Source: Okapia johnstoni (taxonomy: Eukaryota; Chordata; Mammalia; Artiodactyla; Giraffidae). From it: a stretch of DNA of 64,000 bases. The notes beneath the pieces are model-generated. The model worked only from the letters and a program-made list of their open reading frames with translations, searched no databases and was not told where the DNA came from. The DNA lies in assembly GCA_024291935.2 (NCBI GenBank), contig CM044313.1, positions 89,403,001-89,467,000 of the forward strand, in the 5' to 3' direction. Shown here piece by piece: positions 46,805 through 58,614 of this stretch; positions within the stretch are counted from its first letter, which is position 1, and every line of letters starts with the position of its first letter. A program made the translations under genes and the position numbers.

Positions 46805-46829
46805 AAATGAAGGTCAGGGTACTGTTTAG
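46138..46829 (+). pseudogene. BovB ORF2 RT relic in the inverted arm
   Basis: The frame starting MRNAGLEEAQAGIKIAG carries an intact YADD catalytic motif (46210-46221), then MAESEELKSLLMKVKEESEK and LNIQKTKIMASGPITSW. Near 46395, in a T6GGG run, one base is missing. The original reading continues in the neighbouring frame (46398-46829; [39 protein letters not shown]). The two frames overlap for 79 nt. N-terminal endonuclease and upstream RT are absent. Little decay otherwise, so a young insertion. Confidence 0.88.
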
Positions 46830-48391
46830 ATGGATTGGTTTATAGGTATTGTGCTCATTCTTGTTAAAATTTTTCTGAACCTCATGTATTTCTTACTGGT
46901 AATATGCTAAAATATTGTTTGTTTGAACATCAGATTGCACTTGAATATTTATGAGTATTGATTACACTGGAAAGTGTAGAATGGGAAAAAAACCTATTTT
47001 CTAACTGTATTAAAAAGCTATATATTAACACTCAAATTCTCAAGTAGGTTAGAAGATTGTAAATTTGCAAGAAATAAGAATACATAATAAATTTTAACAA
47101 AGAGACAAAAGCACTCATTTTATGTAAAACATATTAATTTCCATCTCATCAATTAAAAAGACAAATTTGTGTTATCTCTATCTATGTACACTGCAGAGGA
47201 ATATGAATGATGTTCACAAACACACGTACATTCAGAAATCCAATTACAATTTTGGATGTGTTCAATAAATTTGCCCAAGCTTGAGTGAATAACTCTAACT
47301 GAATATCTGTATGCATCTCTGATAAAGCATTGAGCTACTTATTCCAGAAAATCAAAATGTCAAAGAATTTTTCTTGATTGCTTGGGGATAGGAAAGATTA
47401 TGCCCTTTTATATTCACTTGCCTGTGAAGAGGGTTAAAAGTATAGTCACCTACACTGATATTCTGTAGTTTACAAAAAGATATTTTTTTAAATTTATATT
47501 TTCCAGACTTCTGTGTACAATAGGTAAATGGTAGAGAAACATAGTGGAAAATGTTAATATTTTATCATTGTTCAGAAATTACAAAAAATTTTTTAAAAAT
47601 TTTTGTACATTACTTCACACAGTTCAAGAGAAATGATACTAAATGTGTAGGGTAATGGCTATAACAGTTAAAGAAAAATTTCATATCAACTAAGCAAAAA
47701 AAAAAAAAAGAAAAAGAAATCCTGAAAATTTAAAAAAGAAAGGAATTAAGCAAAATCATTTCAGAAAGGGAAGATGAGTTTCCAAATAGGGAAACAGCTA
47801 GATGCTATTGTCTTGAACTACAGATAGATCATATAAGCTCACAGCTCCTTGCTTTCTCATTCACCACAGAAGCTCTCCATGGTCATCTTAGGATCTGGTA
47901 TCATAAGTCAGTTAAATCATTTGAATGTTTTGCATGTTTTCTGTGTTTTTCTGCATTAGGAAAAGGGCACTTGTTGAATAAAAATTACAACTTTTCCCTA
48001 CCAGATAGTTACGGAAGTCAGAAGAGATTTGACATATTTAATTCCCCCTAGATATTCCAGCCCTTTTCTGAGTATACAGAAAGCCGGGGACAGACTAGTC
48101 TGTGCTGAACATTTGTCATCATAAGATAGACCCACTGGGCCCTGAACCCTAAGTCCACAATGTCAGTAGGTACTATAAAATTTTAGAGATTACAGCTTAC
48201 TTCTGAAGATACTTTCCCAAGGCTGCAACACATATACATATTTTTCAAATACCTAGTGGATTCATGTACACTGACAGGAAATAGAGTAGGAAGCAGTAAT
48301 AGATTGGAGACAGTATAGGACTCTCTATATACCATATCTGCTTTAGAGATCACAGGAGTAATTTCTCCCCAAGTGTACTGACTTCTCAACC
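46812..48391. other. Unannotated AT-rich stretch, ~1.6 kb
   Basis: Poly-A at 47696-47709; nothing else recognised. Confidence 0.4.
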
Positions 48392-48604
48392 TGTGCTGTG
48401 CTTAGTCGGTCAGTTGTGTCCGACTCTTGCTACCCCATGGACTGCAGCCCGCTAGACTCCTCTGTCCATGGGGATTCTCCAGGCAAGATTACTGGAGTGG
48501 GTTGCCATGCCCTCTTCAAGGGGATCTTCCCAACCCAGGTATCAAACCCAGGTCTCCCTCATTGCAGGCAGATTCTTTATCGTTTAAGCCACCAGGGAAG
48601 CCCA
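48392..48604 (-). mobile_element. Bov-tA SINE
   Basis: Antisense copy gtgctgtgcttagtcggtca ... tttaagccaccagggaagcc. Confidence 0.94.
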
Positions 48605-48822
48605 TCTCTTCACTTAGAAGGATTTAAAACAGAATTAGAAATTTCTCTGAAATGGTAGAATTGGTAGAATCTCTTTAATAAATAAGTCCATGCTAAAAGG
48701 AAGGAAACTTCTGATGGGAAGAACTGATATCCACTCTGTACCAAAATGATAACCCAGGTACAAATTTTTCACAGTGCATCTGGCCAGGGCCATTGTCTAG
48801 AAATGAACAGCAGTTACTACTG

Positions 48823-49039
48823 GAAGGCCTCCCTGGTGGTGCAGTGGTAAAGAATTTGCCTGTCAATGCAGGAAACTCAGGCGACACCGGTTCAGTCCCT
48901 GGGTGGGAAGATCCCTGGAGGAGGAAATGACAACCCACTCCAGTGTTCTTGCCTGTATAATCCCATGGACAGAGGAGCCTGGCAGGCTACAGCCAGTAGG
49001 GTTGCAGAGTCAGACGCGACTGAGCAACTGAGCATGCTC
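48823..49039 (+). mobile_element. Bov-tA SINE
   Basis: gaaggcctccctggtggtgc head, ccactccagtgttcttgcct body, end gacgcgactgagcaactgag. Confidence 0.93.
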
Positions 49040-50175
49040 AATAAATACTTTAATATATACTATGATTATCAAACTTATGACTCATATTTTATAGCCTGTT
49101 AGTAATGAAACCTGGCTGTTAGAATTAGGTATGTTATTAAAAGAAAATGAGACAGAAGAGCCAAAAACTAGAGAAGGCATTGTTCAAACAGTGCAAGTAT
49201 AATATCGATATGAAAAATGGTAGGACAATTTTTTAAAATTACATTCCAACAGTACAAAAATATTCTATTTTGAGTTTTTTTCAATTACGTATTTAGTGTC
49301 ATCAAATGCTTTTTAATGACCATAAAATCACAAACAAATATAAAATTTCAGGATTATGTGTTTTCAGGTAATAATCACCTTTTGTTTGGTGGGGAGGGGA
49401 GAAGTTCCAGATTAAAATAATTTAATGCTGCAGAGAAGGGGGGGCTCTAACTCACTGCTAAAATGAATGCAATTTAGTGTAAACTTTCTGTGAAGCTATT
49501 TGGAAAATACAATGTGGAAGTTCTAGAAAAACTCTAAATCTAAAGATTCCAATTCTAAGATTTACTCTAAGGATAAGAAAGAAGCAACTCGATGTCATTA
49601 TATAAGCCCTCTTTAACTTAGCATTTTCAGAAAAGTTTAGTTCATAAATGCTAAAACCCAAAAACATAATGGCTAAAATGACAAAAGCCTCAAATATCTT
49701 ATAAGATATAATCAAATCATTGCACCCACTAAATATTTGAATAATATTTAACATTATGAAAGAGTATTCGCAAAGTGGTAAGCTAAATGAAAATCATCAG
49801 AAAAGATATCCTAAGTTAAAATGATATTCACACATATACATATATATCAACACGTCATGAATAGATTTGTATGTACATGCAGGCCTATAAATCCATTCAT
49901 AACATAATTGAAAGTGAATTAATATTAAATGTACAGATTAAAATAAAGCTACATATCACATGATCTCTAGCTCCTTTTCCCTTACCAAGCTGAAGCAAGA
50001 ATTCTTTGGTACATTCAGTCTACATCCTTGTGACTGTTTCTAGAGGAAAGAACATCAAATGTGTGGGATACTCATTGTCACGCCCGCAACCTTCCCCAGG
50101 AGATATGCACTATCATGAAACTCACATTCAACCTCCAACAGTTCATCGTATTTTTTTAGCTTAATTTTCCCACAG

Positions 50176-50371
50176 ACTTTTGTAGTGTTGACAGCTTCTG
50201 CCCCAGGTAAGCAAATGCTTGTTTCTCCTTTAACCTCTGTTCTCTTATGGGTCCTTGAAATATCATTAATTTTTCTGCCTGAACGATATTTTTCTTGTTA
50301 GGATTGTAGTTTTTTTCCCCTCTATTCTTTAGATGTCGAAGATGAATCCAGATTGGTTGATAGACTGTGGA
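50176..50371 (+). other. Candidate pair of short exons (unproven)
   Basis: First segment 50176-50206 (31 nt) follows cttaattttcccacag and ends in CAG before gtaagc. After 126 nt, second segment 50333-50371 (39 nt) follows the pyrimidine tract ttttttcccctctattctttag and precedes gtaagt. The second segment is exactly 13 open codons beginning ATG (MSKMNPDWLIDCG). No family recognised. Such sites also occur by chance. Confidence 0.2.
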
Positions 50372-50817
50372 GTAAGTAAACCATACAATTGTAAGTGGCT
50401 TGATCTTATTCTAGAGAAAGACATCTTTCATGTAATCAGATTAGTTTGAGAAAATTGAACTACTAATTTCCAAAGCTAAAAATGATAATGAAATATTCTT
50501 AAATAATAATTACTTACATCATTTAGATACATGTGTGCACAGCTTCTAGTTAATTGACTTTATTTTATCTCTCTTATCCCTTTGACCCCACAGAATAATT
50601 AAAATAAGTTAATTAGGCACATTCAAAGGAAAATGTAATCTAAGGCTAAAATACATTATTCCAAACATGAGTGCTCTTTTTGAAATAAAAATTAGTCACA
50701 GGATCAGCTGGAAATAGAGGTTATTTATTTTTCTCAAAATGAATGACTTGGTGTTTTAGATAATTCTTTTCATAATTTATTGGTTAAATCTGACAAAAAA
50801 GTATAAAATTGGAAATG

Positions 50818-50888
50818 AAAATAATAATGTTGATAATGTAAAGATGATGATAATGATAATAATATAATGATAGTGATGATGATGACTT
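50818..50888. repeat. Degenerate (GAT)n/(AAT)n simple repeat
   Basis: Runs of gatgatgataatgataata-type trinucleotides. Confidence 0.85.
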
Positions 50889-51214
50889 AGATTCCAGTTC
50901 TTTGAGAAGAAAGAATCCATGAGATTTACTTGCTATGAGTTATTTCACTTCATAAATTTGTCAGATAAAAATCATCATTAGAGAGATTTATACCATTTAA
51001 TAGAGAATTTATATGCATTCATTACTCAACACTTTCCAAACTCTACAAAATATTCGTAATTATTACCAATTTGGGGTTATTGAACAAGAATTTGTAGATA
51101 TTAGTTTCTTTCTCTCAAGTTATACTTCTGAGAAACAGGTGAAACTATGGCCTGAAAATTCCAGAATTTTATTATTTCACCCTCTTTGCCTCCCCAAAAT
51201 GTTGCCACAATAGA

Positions 51215-51420
51215 AATAATATTTTACACTTAATATGTGCCAGACATTGTTTAAAGCCTTTAAGACATTTAGCCCACATAAAATAAATTTGTATTAGGTA
51301 TTAACATAATCACCTCTATTATATAAATGATGAAACAAAAGAACAGAATACTTAGGAAACTGATCAAAGATGGTATATCTGAGAGAACTTGAATACATGG
51401 TATCTGGCTTTAGAGGATAC
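51215..51420 (+). mobile_element. MIR SINE, nearly full length
   Basis: cacttaatatgtgccagaca, ttgtttaaagcctttaagac, aacataatcacctctattat, atgatgaaacaaaagaacag and gatcaaagatggtatatctg match the MIR sense order. Confidence 0.78.
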
Positions 51421-51541
51421 ACTGCCTTAGTTGCCAATATCTGATGAGGGTTAAATCTAGATTTAGATCTAGACGTATACCTAGATATCTATCTATGCAT
51501 ATATGTATTAATATGTATGTATATATGTATCTATCTTTCTA

Positions 51542-51690
51542 GATGCTTCCTGGTAACTCGGTGGTAAAGAACCTGCCTGCCAATGCAGGTGACACAACTT
51601 TGATCCCTGATCCTGGAAAATCCCCTGCAGAAGGAAATGGCAACCCACTCCAGTTTTTGGACACAACTGAGCAACTAAACAACAACAATT
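51542..51690 (+). mobile_element. Bov-tA SINE with shortened body
   Basis: gatgcttcctggtaactcgg head. The body jumps from ccactccag to tttttggacacaactgagca, losing most of Bov-A. Tail is (ACA)n. Preceded by a (TATG/TATC)n-like run at 51470-51540. Confidence 0.9.
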
Positions 51691-53229
51691 CTATTACCGA
51701 TTTATCTATCATCCATTGAGAAGCCACAAATTCTCATGAGGGATGAGATGGAGTAAATATCTATTTCAGTATTCCAAAACCAAAACAGTTAATAATTTTA
51801 TGTCATTTTCTTTTTTAGCATATATCATATATTATGCTAACATTATACTCTGAGTTGTCTTATAATATATTTTATGTTTATTATCTTTTAACTTATAACT
51901 TATAAGGGTACAGACTATGCTATCCAATTTTACAGCTTTAGTTTTGTTTCTAAAATAAAAAGGCTCATGAATAATTAAAAAACAGTCCCAACAAAGGCTA
52001 GCATAAGTCCTTGCAACCTATAAGGTGTGGCTGAAACTAAATGGACATAGAGATACTGCTTCAAGGGAGGACTTGGAAGAATGTGGTTAGCTGAAAGTTA
52101 ACTCCTTCAGATCTGCCTCTTCTTTTGAGCCAAGATCATGCTCTTTGTGGGACGGTCCCACACAATGACCAAGTGTCCAAGAACCTAGTCACTTTCCTCC
52201 CATGGGTCTCCTCTTATGAGAAAATTTTGCTCTGTAACTCCCTGTTGGTTAATAGAAACTTTGCAATCTTTTCCTCATGTTTTGACTGGTTCTGTGTTTA
52301 ATATAGCTTTCTCCATTTTCATTTTCCAGGATTTAATCCTCACTATATTTTTCACTTATAACTTCTAACTTCAGTTCAGAGACTACTTCACAAAGCAGCA
52401 GATTGACATAATAGTAACAAGAGTGATGCCTAATTGAGCAGGTGGTAAGAAGAAGTTTTGGAACCACTTCACTCACTGGCCAGCAGACTCTGAAAATGCC
52501 ATCTCAGGACATAAATAGTTCTCCCATGTAAGGTGGGTGCTCGATAGCCAGTGTTTTCACTGATGTTGACTGGGGAAAATTTTCTGGAGGGGGAACACTG
52601 CAACCAGTGTGATAATTCAGACATTTGAAAGGCACAGGAAACAAAGCATACAAGGAAATGGTATTGGCGGATTTTTGTAAAGCAGCAGTGCTACCATTTT
52701 GAGGGATAACTAAAACCTAGGAAACTAAGTGTGAAAGCCAGAGGGACTCTCTGGTATCTTATGTCCTATAGAGGGAAAGGAGAAAATTCAAAGGTGAATC
52801 CTCAACTGAGGAAAGCTTATTATTTCAAAGTGTGAACGCTATTTGCGAAAACCTGGGATCTTGGCACATTGTGTGGGGACATTTTGTTACCATGAATCTT
52901 GATTATAGTTGTGTGTGGTCAGTGGGGCAAGAACATAAGACTGATGAAGGGTGAGTTTATCAACTTGAGAGCCATGGTGAAGAATTTCCTTTAGCCAAAG
53001 AGAGATAGGATCCTAATTCTTGGCCACTGTTAGATCATCACTAAGTTCCTGGAATCTCCTGTATCATGGTAGAGTGTCTTTGTTTTCCTGAGTCCTCTGG
53101 CATTAAAACAATCTAATGGTATAAATTGTGATGAGAATCTTTGAACAATGCCATATCATTGTAGACCTCAATAAGAAGTGTTGACTCATTTCTGGAGGAG
53201 GCAAAAGAGGAAGGTGGGGCTGGAGGCTA
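51691..53229. other. Unassigned; possible upstream part of an ERV relic
   Basis: Less AT-rich than its left flank, with no open frame of note. By position, 52600-53229 may be the diverged continuation of the ERVL-like relic at 53230, but I cannot align it block by block. Confidence 0.3.
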
Positions 53230-55920
53230 AAATTCAGCCACAGAGACAGTACATCATTGAGTCCCTAAAATGTCTCCATTTGATTCACCAGTCTGACCCC
53301 TGCAGGAACCGATGAATTTTGTAGACTACACAAGACCTCAAGTAGTGGCTCCAATAGCATCCACTGCATCAGACATGGATTCATGCTTGTGCAGAATATC
53401 ACACTGATCCAATATACTGATGTGATCATAATGAATGGACAGCAAGAACAAAAGGTGGCTAGCATCATGGAGACCTTTATAAATAAATAGGAATTCCAGA
53501 TTGTGGGATCAATCCTGTAGATATCAAGAATCTGCCATTTCTTTAAAATCTTCAGGGGTTCAAAGGGTCAGGATATCCTCTCCCTCAAAAAATAAAAGAT
53601 AAATTGTCACAGTTTGCATATCCTACCACAAGGAAGCATGCTGTGCTGTGCTTAGTTGCTTAGTTATGTCTGAATTTTTGCAACTCCCTGGAAGCCAGGC
53701 TCCTCTGCCCATGGGGATTCTCCAGGCAATACTGGAGAGGGTTGCCATGCCTTCCTCCAGGGGATCTTCCCCACCCAGGGATTGAACCCAGGTTTCCCAC
53801 ATTGCAGGCAGATTCTTTGCTGTCTGAGCCACCAGGGGAGCCCAAGAATACTGGAGCAGGTAGCCTATCTCTTCTCCAGGGGATCTTCCTGACCTAGGAA
53901 TTGAACTGGTGTCTCTTGCATTGTAGATGGATTCTTTACCAGCTGAGCTCCCAGGGAAGCCCCAAGAAAGCATACATAACACCAGCAGGCATCTTGAGGT
54001 TCTGGAGCAACACATTCCACCCTTAAGAACACTTCCCTGGATCATATGCCAGGGGATACAGAAGGCTACTTGCCCTGAGTGAGGCCTAGAAGGGCCCTGC
54101 AGCAGGTCAGTCATCAGCACACCTGCACTTCCAGAGTAGCTCAGGTGTTGGAAGGAGCAGGAGTAGTAAAGATGCACATTTGAGTTTATGGAAAATTCTA
54201 TTACAGAATCACAGCTTTAGCTCATGGGATTCTAAATCAAGGCCAGGCCCTTTGAAACAGATAGTTACATGTCTTTTACAAAACAGTGGTTGGCATGCAT
54301 TTGTTCCTTGATGGATGAGAATGATTCGTGATGAGACAAATGAACTTGTATCTGGGACAACACATCAGGAGGTGAGTCCACTTAGATCTTCTAACTAAGG
54401 AAGTTCCAATAGCAAATGTATTAAAAGATACAAAAATAAATGAAGACAGAGGACCTAAGCAAATAAAAGGACATGAGCAAGTCACCAGAACTCTCATCAT
54501 GTAGCATAGAACAATTTTATCCGCACTCTTCCTTCATATCACACCTAGGAAGTCCCTTAAGACAACCTAAAGCTGGATAAAAAAGCATCAGCTTGGTTTT
54601 ACTTGTGGGTTAGCTAAACATTATGGTTCAAGTAGAAACTAGAGGATGGGTGTAGACTCTTTCACAGGTAGTCTTGACAGAGGAAAAAGCTTTCCCATGG
54701 GTGAAACTATTTGGATGTTGAGCCCGGTTATCCATATTGTTTGAAGGAGAAGTGGCTGAAGTTAAGAGGGCTGTGACTAATAAGCTGGAAATCTGTTCAG
54801 GAGATCAGAGGAAAGAGGTTGGAAAGTCAGAGACAGGAAGTCAGTGGTAGAGACTTGCTGATGGATGGAGGGGAATCTGAAACAAGTATAAACATCTTTG
54901 TGTAATATAATACAGTGCAACTGAAAATGTCAACCACAGAAGAAACACAAAACAACCAAATAGATGTTATTAATAACTCAACCAGTTGATGTTAAATAGA
55001 TTTTAATCAGCAGCCACACAGTGCTGACAAAATGAGCATACAAATTATGTGTGCCCTGTAGCAGAGATGAAGGAAATGCATGCACTTCTTTTTATGGAGG
55101 TTGATCTAGCTACTGCTACCTCTAAATGTACACCAGAACATTGTAGAGTACTGATTGCCTGGTATGACAACATGCCTCAAGGCTATCAATTGGCTCTGAC
55201 TGTCCAAGTATACCTATTGATTTGTTCTCATGAGAATATATATTTATTGCAGGTGTGGATTTGTTTTACCTACTTGCTGAGCCTCAGATAACATTGTGAC
55301 TCAGGAGCTTATAGGGTATGTGCCCATAAGCATGAAATTCCATACAAATCAGCATCAGAATAGGGGACATCATTCGTGCGGAAGGAAATGCTGGAGTGGA
55401 CCACGCCATTCCGAAAACAGGTCCACTGATAGAAAGTCTGGTGGGCCTGCTAATAGGGTATCTGACATGTCAGCTTAGAGGCTATAACTTAAGGATAAAG
55501 AGTCCACACTCACTGAATCAGAACTGTCTGTATGATACTGCATCACAACAGTAAATTGTATGTGTTCAGGAATCATAGGGAAAGGGATCACTTTCAATGT
55601 TCTATTTGATTAACTCATGTTTCTCATTTCCAGAACTCCGGGCTCTGCTGGAGTAAAGGCCACTATCCTTGAAGAATATGCCCTTTTTCAAGGGGATCAA
55701 TAGGCAAAATGAGATGTCATCATTTGCAGGGGCAACTGACTGATAAGCAGGAAGAGAAAGGACTGTTTTCATAGCATTAGAGAAGTGAGGAACACATACA
55801 AGAGGCAGTCTATGCACTTGGCTGTCAATAGTTCTCCCTGTGCCAACTGTGAGTGTGAGTGGACAAGGGTAGCAACACCTGCTTGAGAAGGACATTATTA
55901 TTTAAGGATCTAACCTTTAA
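53230..55920 (+). mobile_element. Degenerate ERVL-like pol relic
   Basis: Several blocks occur in the order of an ERVL-class pol. The RT active-site region is at about 53391-53440; the box reads Y-T-D-V (53413-53424), so the second aspartate is lost. Next come an RT/RNase H linker either side of a SINE (53580-53639 and 53964-54240), a piece at 54665-54720, an integrase zinc-finger-like region at 55050-55200, and integrase-core pieces near 55286-55310 and 55395-55460. Stops and frameshifts are frequent, so nothing is expressible. Assignment is by recall of family similarity; boundaries and LTRs are not defined. Confidence 0.6.
53640..53963 (-). mobile_element. Compound Bov-tA (1.5 units) inserted in the ERV relic
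   Basis: One antisense Bov-tA (tgctgtgctgtgcttagttg to gagccaccaggggagccc, about 53640-53842) runs directly into a second antisense unit starting mid-body (agaatactggagcaggtagc, to about 53963). The pair is flanked by aaggaagcat (53630-53639) and aagaaagcat (53964-53973), a TSD with one mismatch. It probably inserted as one unit. The 184-codon minus-strand frame across it is SINE translation. Confidence 0.9.
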
Positions 55921-55923
55921 AAT

Positions 55924-56202
55924 TGGAGAAGGCAATGGCACCCCACTCTAGTACTCTTGCCTCGAAAATCCCATGGATGGAGGGGCTTGGTAGGCTGCAG
56001 TCCATGGGATTGCTAAGAGTCGAACATGACTAGCGACTTCACTTTCACTTTTCACTTTCATGCATTGGAGAAGGAAATGGCAACCCACCCAGTGTTCTTG
56101 CCTGGAGAATCCCAGGGACGGGGGAGCCTGGTGGGCTGCCATCTATGGGGTCACACAGACTCAGACACGACTGAAGCGAGTTAGTAGCAGCAGCAGCAGC
56201 AG
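55924..56202 (+). mobile_element. Bov-A2 SINE (dimer) with TSD
   Basis: Two monomers with the ttcacttttcactttcatgc linker and an (AGC)n tail (agcagcagcagcagc). Flanks cctttaaaat (55914-55923) and cctctaaaat (56203-56212). Confidence 0.95.
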
Positions 56203-56303
56203 CCTCTAAAATGAAGATTTGTGGTATAGCTCTAGGTTAGTCAAAAGACCAGCAGAGGTGATAGGTGAGGGTAAACGGAATTTGGAATATATAATAGAAG
56301 AGG

Positions 56304-57215
56304 ATTAAAACTCAGCATTCAAAAAACTAAGATCATGGTATCCAGCCCCATCACTCCATGGCAAATTGATGAGGAAAAAGTGGAAACAGTGGCAGATTTT
56401 ATTTTCTTGGCCTCTCAAATCTCAGTGGATGGTAACTGGAGCCACAAAATTAAGACACTTGCTCCTTGGAAGAAAAGCTATGACAAACCTAGACAACCTA
56501 TTAAAAAGCAGAGACATCACTTTGCAGACAAAGGTATGCATAGCCAAAGCTATGGATTTTCCCTGGTGGCTCAGATGGTAAAGAATCCACCTACATTGCA
56601 GGAGACCTGGGCTCAATCCCTGGATCAGGAAGATCCCCTGGAGAAGGGAATGGCTACCCATTCCAGTATTGTTGCCTGAAGAACTCCATGGACAGAGGAG
56701 CCTGGTGGGCTACAGTTCACGGAGTTGCAAAGAGGCAGACAGGACTGAGAGACTAATGCCTCTTCACTTCACACCATGGTTCTTCCAGTAGTCATGTATG
56801 GATGTGAGATTTCTACCACAAAGAAGGCTGAGGGCCAAAGAATTGATGCTTTCAAACTGTGGTATTGGAGAAGACTCCTAAGAGTCCCATGGACAGCAAG
56901 GAGATCAAACCAGTCCATCCTAAAGAAAATCAACTCTGAATATTCACTGGAAGGACTGAAGCTGAAATTGAAGCTCTAATACTTTGGTCACCTGAAGCGA
57001 AGAGTTGACTCACTGGAAAAGACCCGGATGCTGGGAAAGATTGAGGGCAGGAGGATAAGGGGGTGACAGAGGATGAGATGTTTGGATGGCATCACCAACT
57101 CAATGGACATGAGTTTGAGCAAGCTCTGGGAGATAGTGAAGGGCAGAGGAGCCTGGCATGCTGCAGTCCATGAGGTCACAAAGAGTCAGACATGACTTAG
57201 TGACTGAGCAGCAAC
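56304..57215 (+). mobile_element. BovB 3' half carrying a Bov-tA
   Basis: Starts ttaaaactcagcattcaaaa (just after the RT catalytic motif) and runs collinearly to gacttagtgactgagcagca. It is interrupted at 56556-56773. ORF2 pieces (56776-56979, with VVMYGCE and [20 protein letters not shown]) are open but separated by stops and indels. Confidence 0.94.
56556..56773 (+). mobile_element. Bov-tA SINE nested in BovB
   Basis: ttttccctggtggctcagat head, full body, cttcacttcac tail. BovB text (aaagctatgg / ttcttccagtagtcatgtat) resumes on the right. The expected short duplication is visible only as catgg/tatgg. Confidence 0.92.
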
Positions 57216-57561
57216 AGTGATGAGCTGTCGTCTCCAAACCACCTGCAGGAATGAGAGCTGTCTCACTGACCTTCCTCCTTTAAACTCATATGTAGGAAGA
57301 GACAACCACTGGAAAGCTGGAGGAGCTGCAGCCTGAACGTGAGTAGAGAAGTGGAACTGTGTGGAGCAAACGGTGGACTCCATGGCACCACATCCTCCTT
57401 CAAGAGGGAGCACACTGCCATTGTGGTTAGCTGACTGCCCATGGCTTTAACTCCTCAGCATTTGAGCTGAGGCCATAGTTCTCAAGATGGCTCCAAATAA
57501 TAGCTAGGTGAAATAATGCTAAAAAGAGTCTTACTATTTCTACCCAGCGAGGGACTCCTCC
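57216..57561. other. Unassigned, possibly retroviral flank
   Basis: No open frame or named repeat. Its position after the ERV relic and BovB suggests leftover 3' retroviral sequence, but I see no diagnostic block. Confidence 0.25.
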
Positions 57562-57573
57562 AGTGGGTAGTCT

Positions 57574-57923
57574 TTTTAAATATTTATTTATTTATTTGGC
57601 TGCATCAGATCTTAGTTGTGGCACACAGGCTTCTCTAATTGCTTCTCTCTAGTGGGTCCTGGCGGAGAAGGCAATGGCAACCCACTCCATTACTCTTGCC
57701 TGAAGAATCCCAGGGACAGGGGAGCTTGGTGGGCTGCCATCTATAGGGTTGCACAGAGCTGGACACAACTGAAGCGACTTAGCAGTAGCAACAGTGGTGG
57801 GTCCTGGCCTCAGTAGGTGGGGTGTGTGGCACATGGGATCTTAGTTTCCTAATCAGGTATCAAACCTGTGTCCCCTATATTGCAAGGCGAACTTTTAACT
57901 ACTGGACCACCAGGGAAGTCCCT
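57574..57923 (-). mobile_element. CHR-type tRNA SINE with nested Bov-A
   Basis: Antisense CHR element: (ATTT)n, ggctgcatcagatcttagtt, later gggatcttagtttcctaatc and actggaccaccagggaagtc. Interrupted at 57664-57796. Flanks agtgggtagtct (57562-57573) and agtggacagtct (57924-57935) look like an aged TSD. Confidence 0.9.
57664..57796 (+). mobile_element. Bov-A monomer nested in a CHR SINE, with TSD
   Basis: ggagaaggcaatggcaaccc to gacttagcagtagcaacagt. Perfect 12-bp TSD gtgggtcctggc at 57652-57663 and 57797-57808. Confidence 0.95.
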
Positions 57924-57935
57924 AGTGGACAGTCT

Positions 57936-58409
57936 TGCTCTAGAAGTCTTGGGTTTAGCTAGCAGAGACCTTTTTCAGATCTGCATATGTCTGTGGCCTC
58001 CCCCTGAACATGCTAAATAACTCCCTCTTCCTTTCGCAGGCGCTGGTCTCCAGTAAATATGTGCTCCTAACTTAGTTTCTGGGTCTGTTTTCTGGAAGAC
58101 CTAACAGATGCCTGTATATTAATGTTCTCTATGATGGTAGCTCAAACGGGGCATAGTGTATGTGACTAGGGGTTTCTTTCATGGGATGGAAGATTTTTCA
58201 ACTCTTAAGCAAAGGACTGGAGCTATCAGTCTCCAATTGCCAACACGCTGGAATCCTCCACTGTTCGTACTGAAGCCACACCCTACTGAGGCTGCACCTT
58301 GCCACTGCCTGAGCAAGACAGCTGTCCTAGAGCCCTGCCTTGTCCTGCCCAAGCACCGCTTCCTCTAATGGCTCTTCCTATAACAGACTCCTGTGGGGCT
58401 CTCCCTTTT
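57936..58409. other. Unassigned; LTR-like ending near 58107
   Basis: The text gtctgttttctggaagacct followed by aaca near 58107 resembles an LTR 3' end. No start or partner seen. Confidence 0.25.
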
Positions 58410-58614
58410 GTATGCATGCTCTATCGCTCAGTGATGGCGATTCTTTGTGATTCCATGCACTGTAGCCCGCCAGGCTCCTCTGTCTATGGACTTTTCCAAG
58501 CAAGGATATTGGAGTGATTTGCCATTTCCTACCCCAGGGGATCTTCCCGATCCAGGGATTAAACCCATATTTCCTGCAGGTGTCAAGTGGATACTTTACC
58601 ACTGTGCCACCAAG
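58410..58614 (-). mobile_element. Bov-tA SINE
   Basis: Antisense copy tgcatgctctatcgctcagt ... ctttaccactgtgccacca. Confidence 0.92.

Larger units (their letters stand above)
49040..51214. other. Unannotated stretch with candidate micro-exons
   Basis: No repeat or gene recognised apart from the GAT/AAT simple repeat (50818-50888) and splice-site-like structure at 50176-50371. Confidence 0.35.

Noticed and set aside
53623..54177. 184-codon minus-strand open frame
   Set aside because: It translates the antisense compound Bov-tA plus flanking retroviral relic; no protein family and the composition is that of SINE translation.
55049..55291. 80-codon open frame as a possible small gene
   Set aside because: It falls in the integrase-like portion of the ERVL-like relic; better explained as retroviral remnant.
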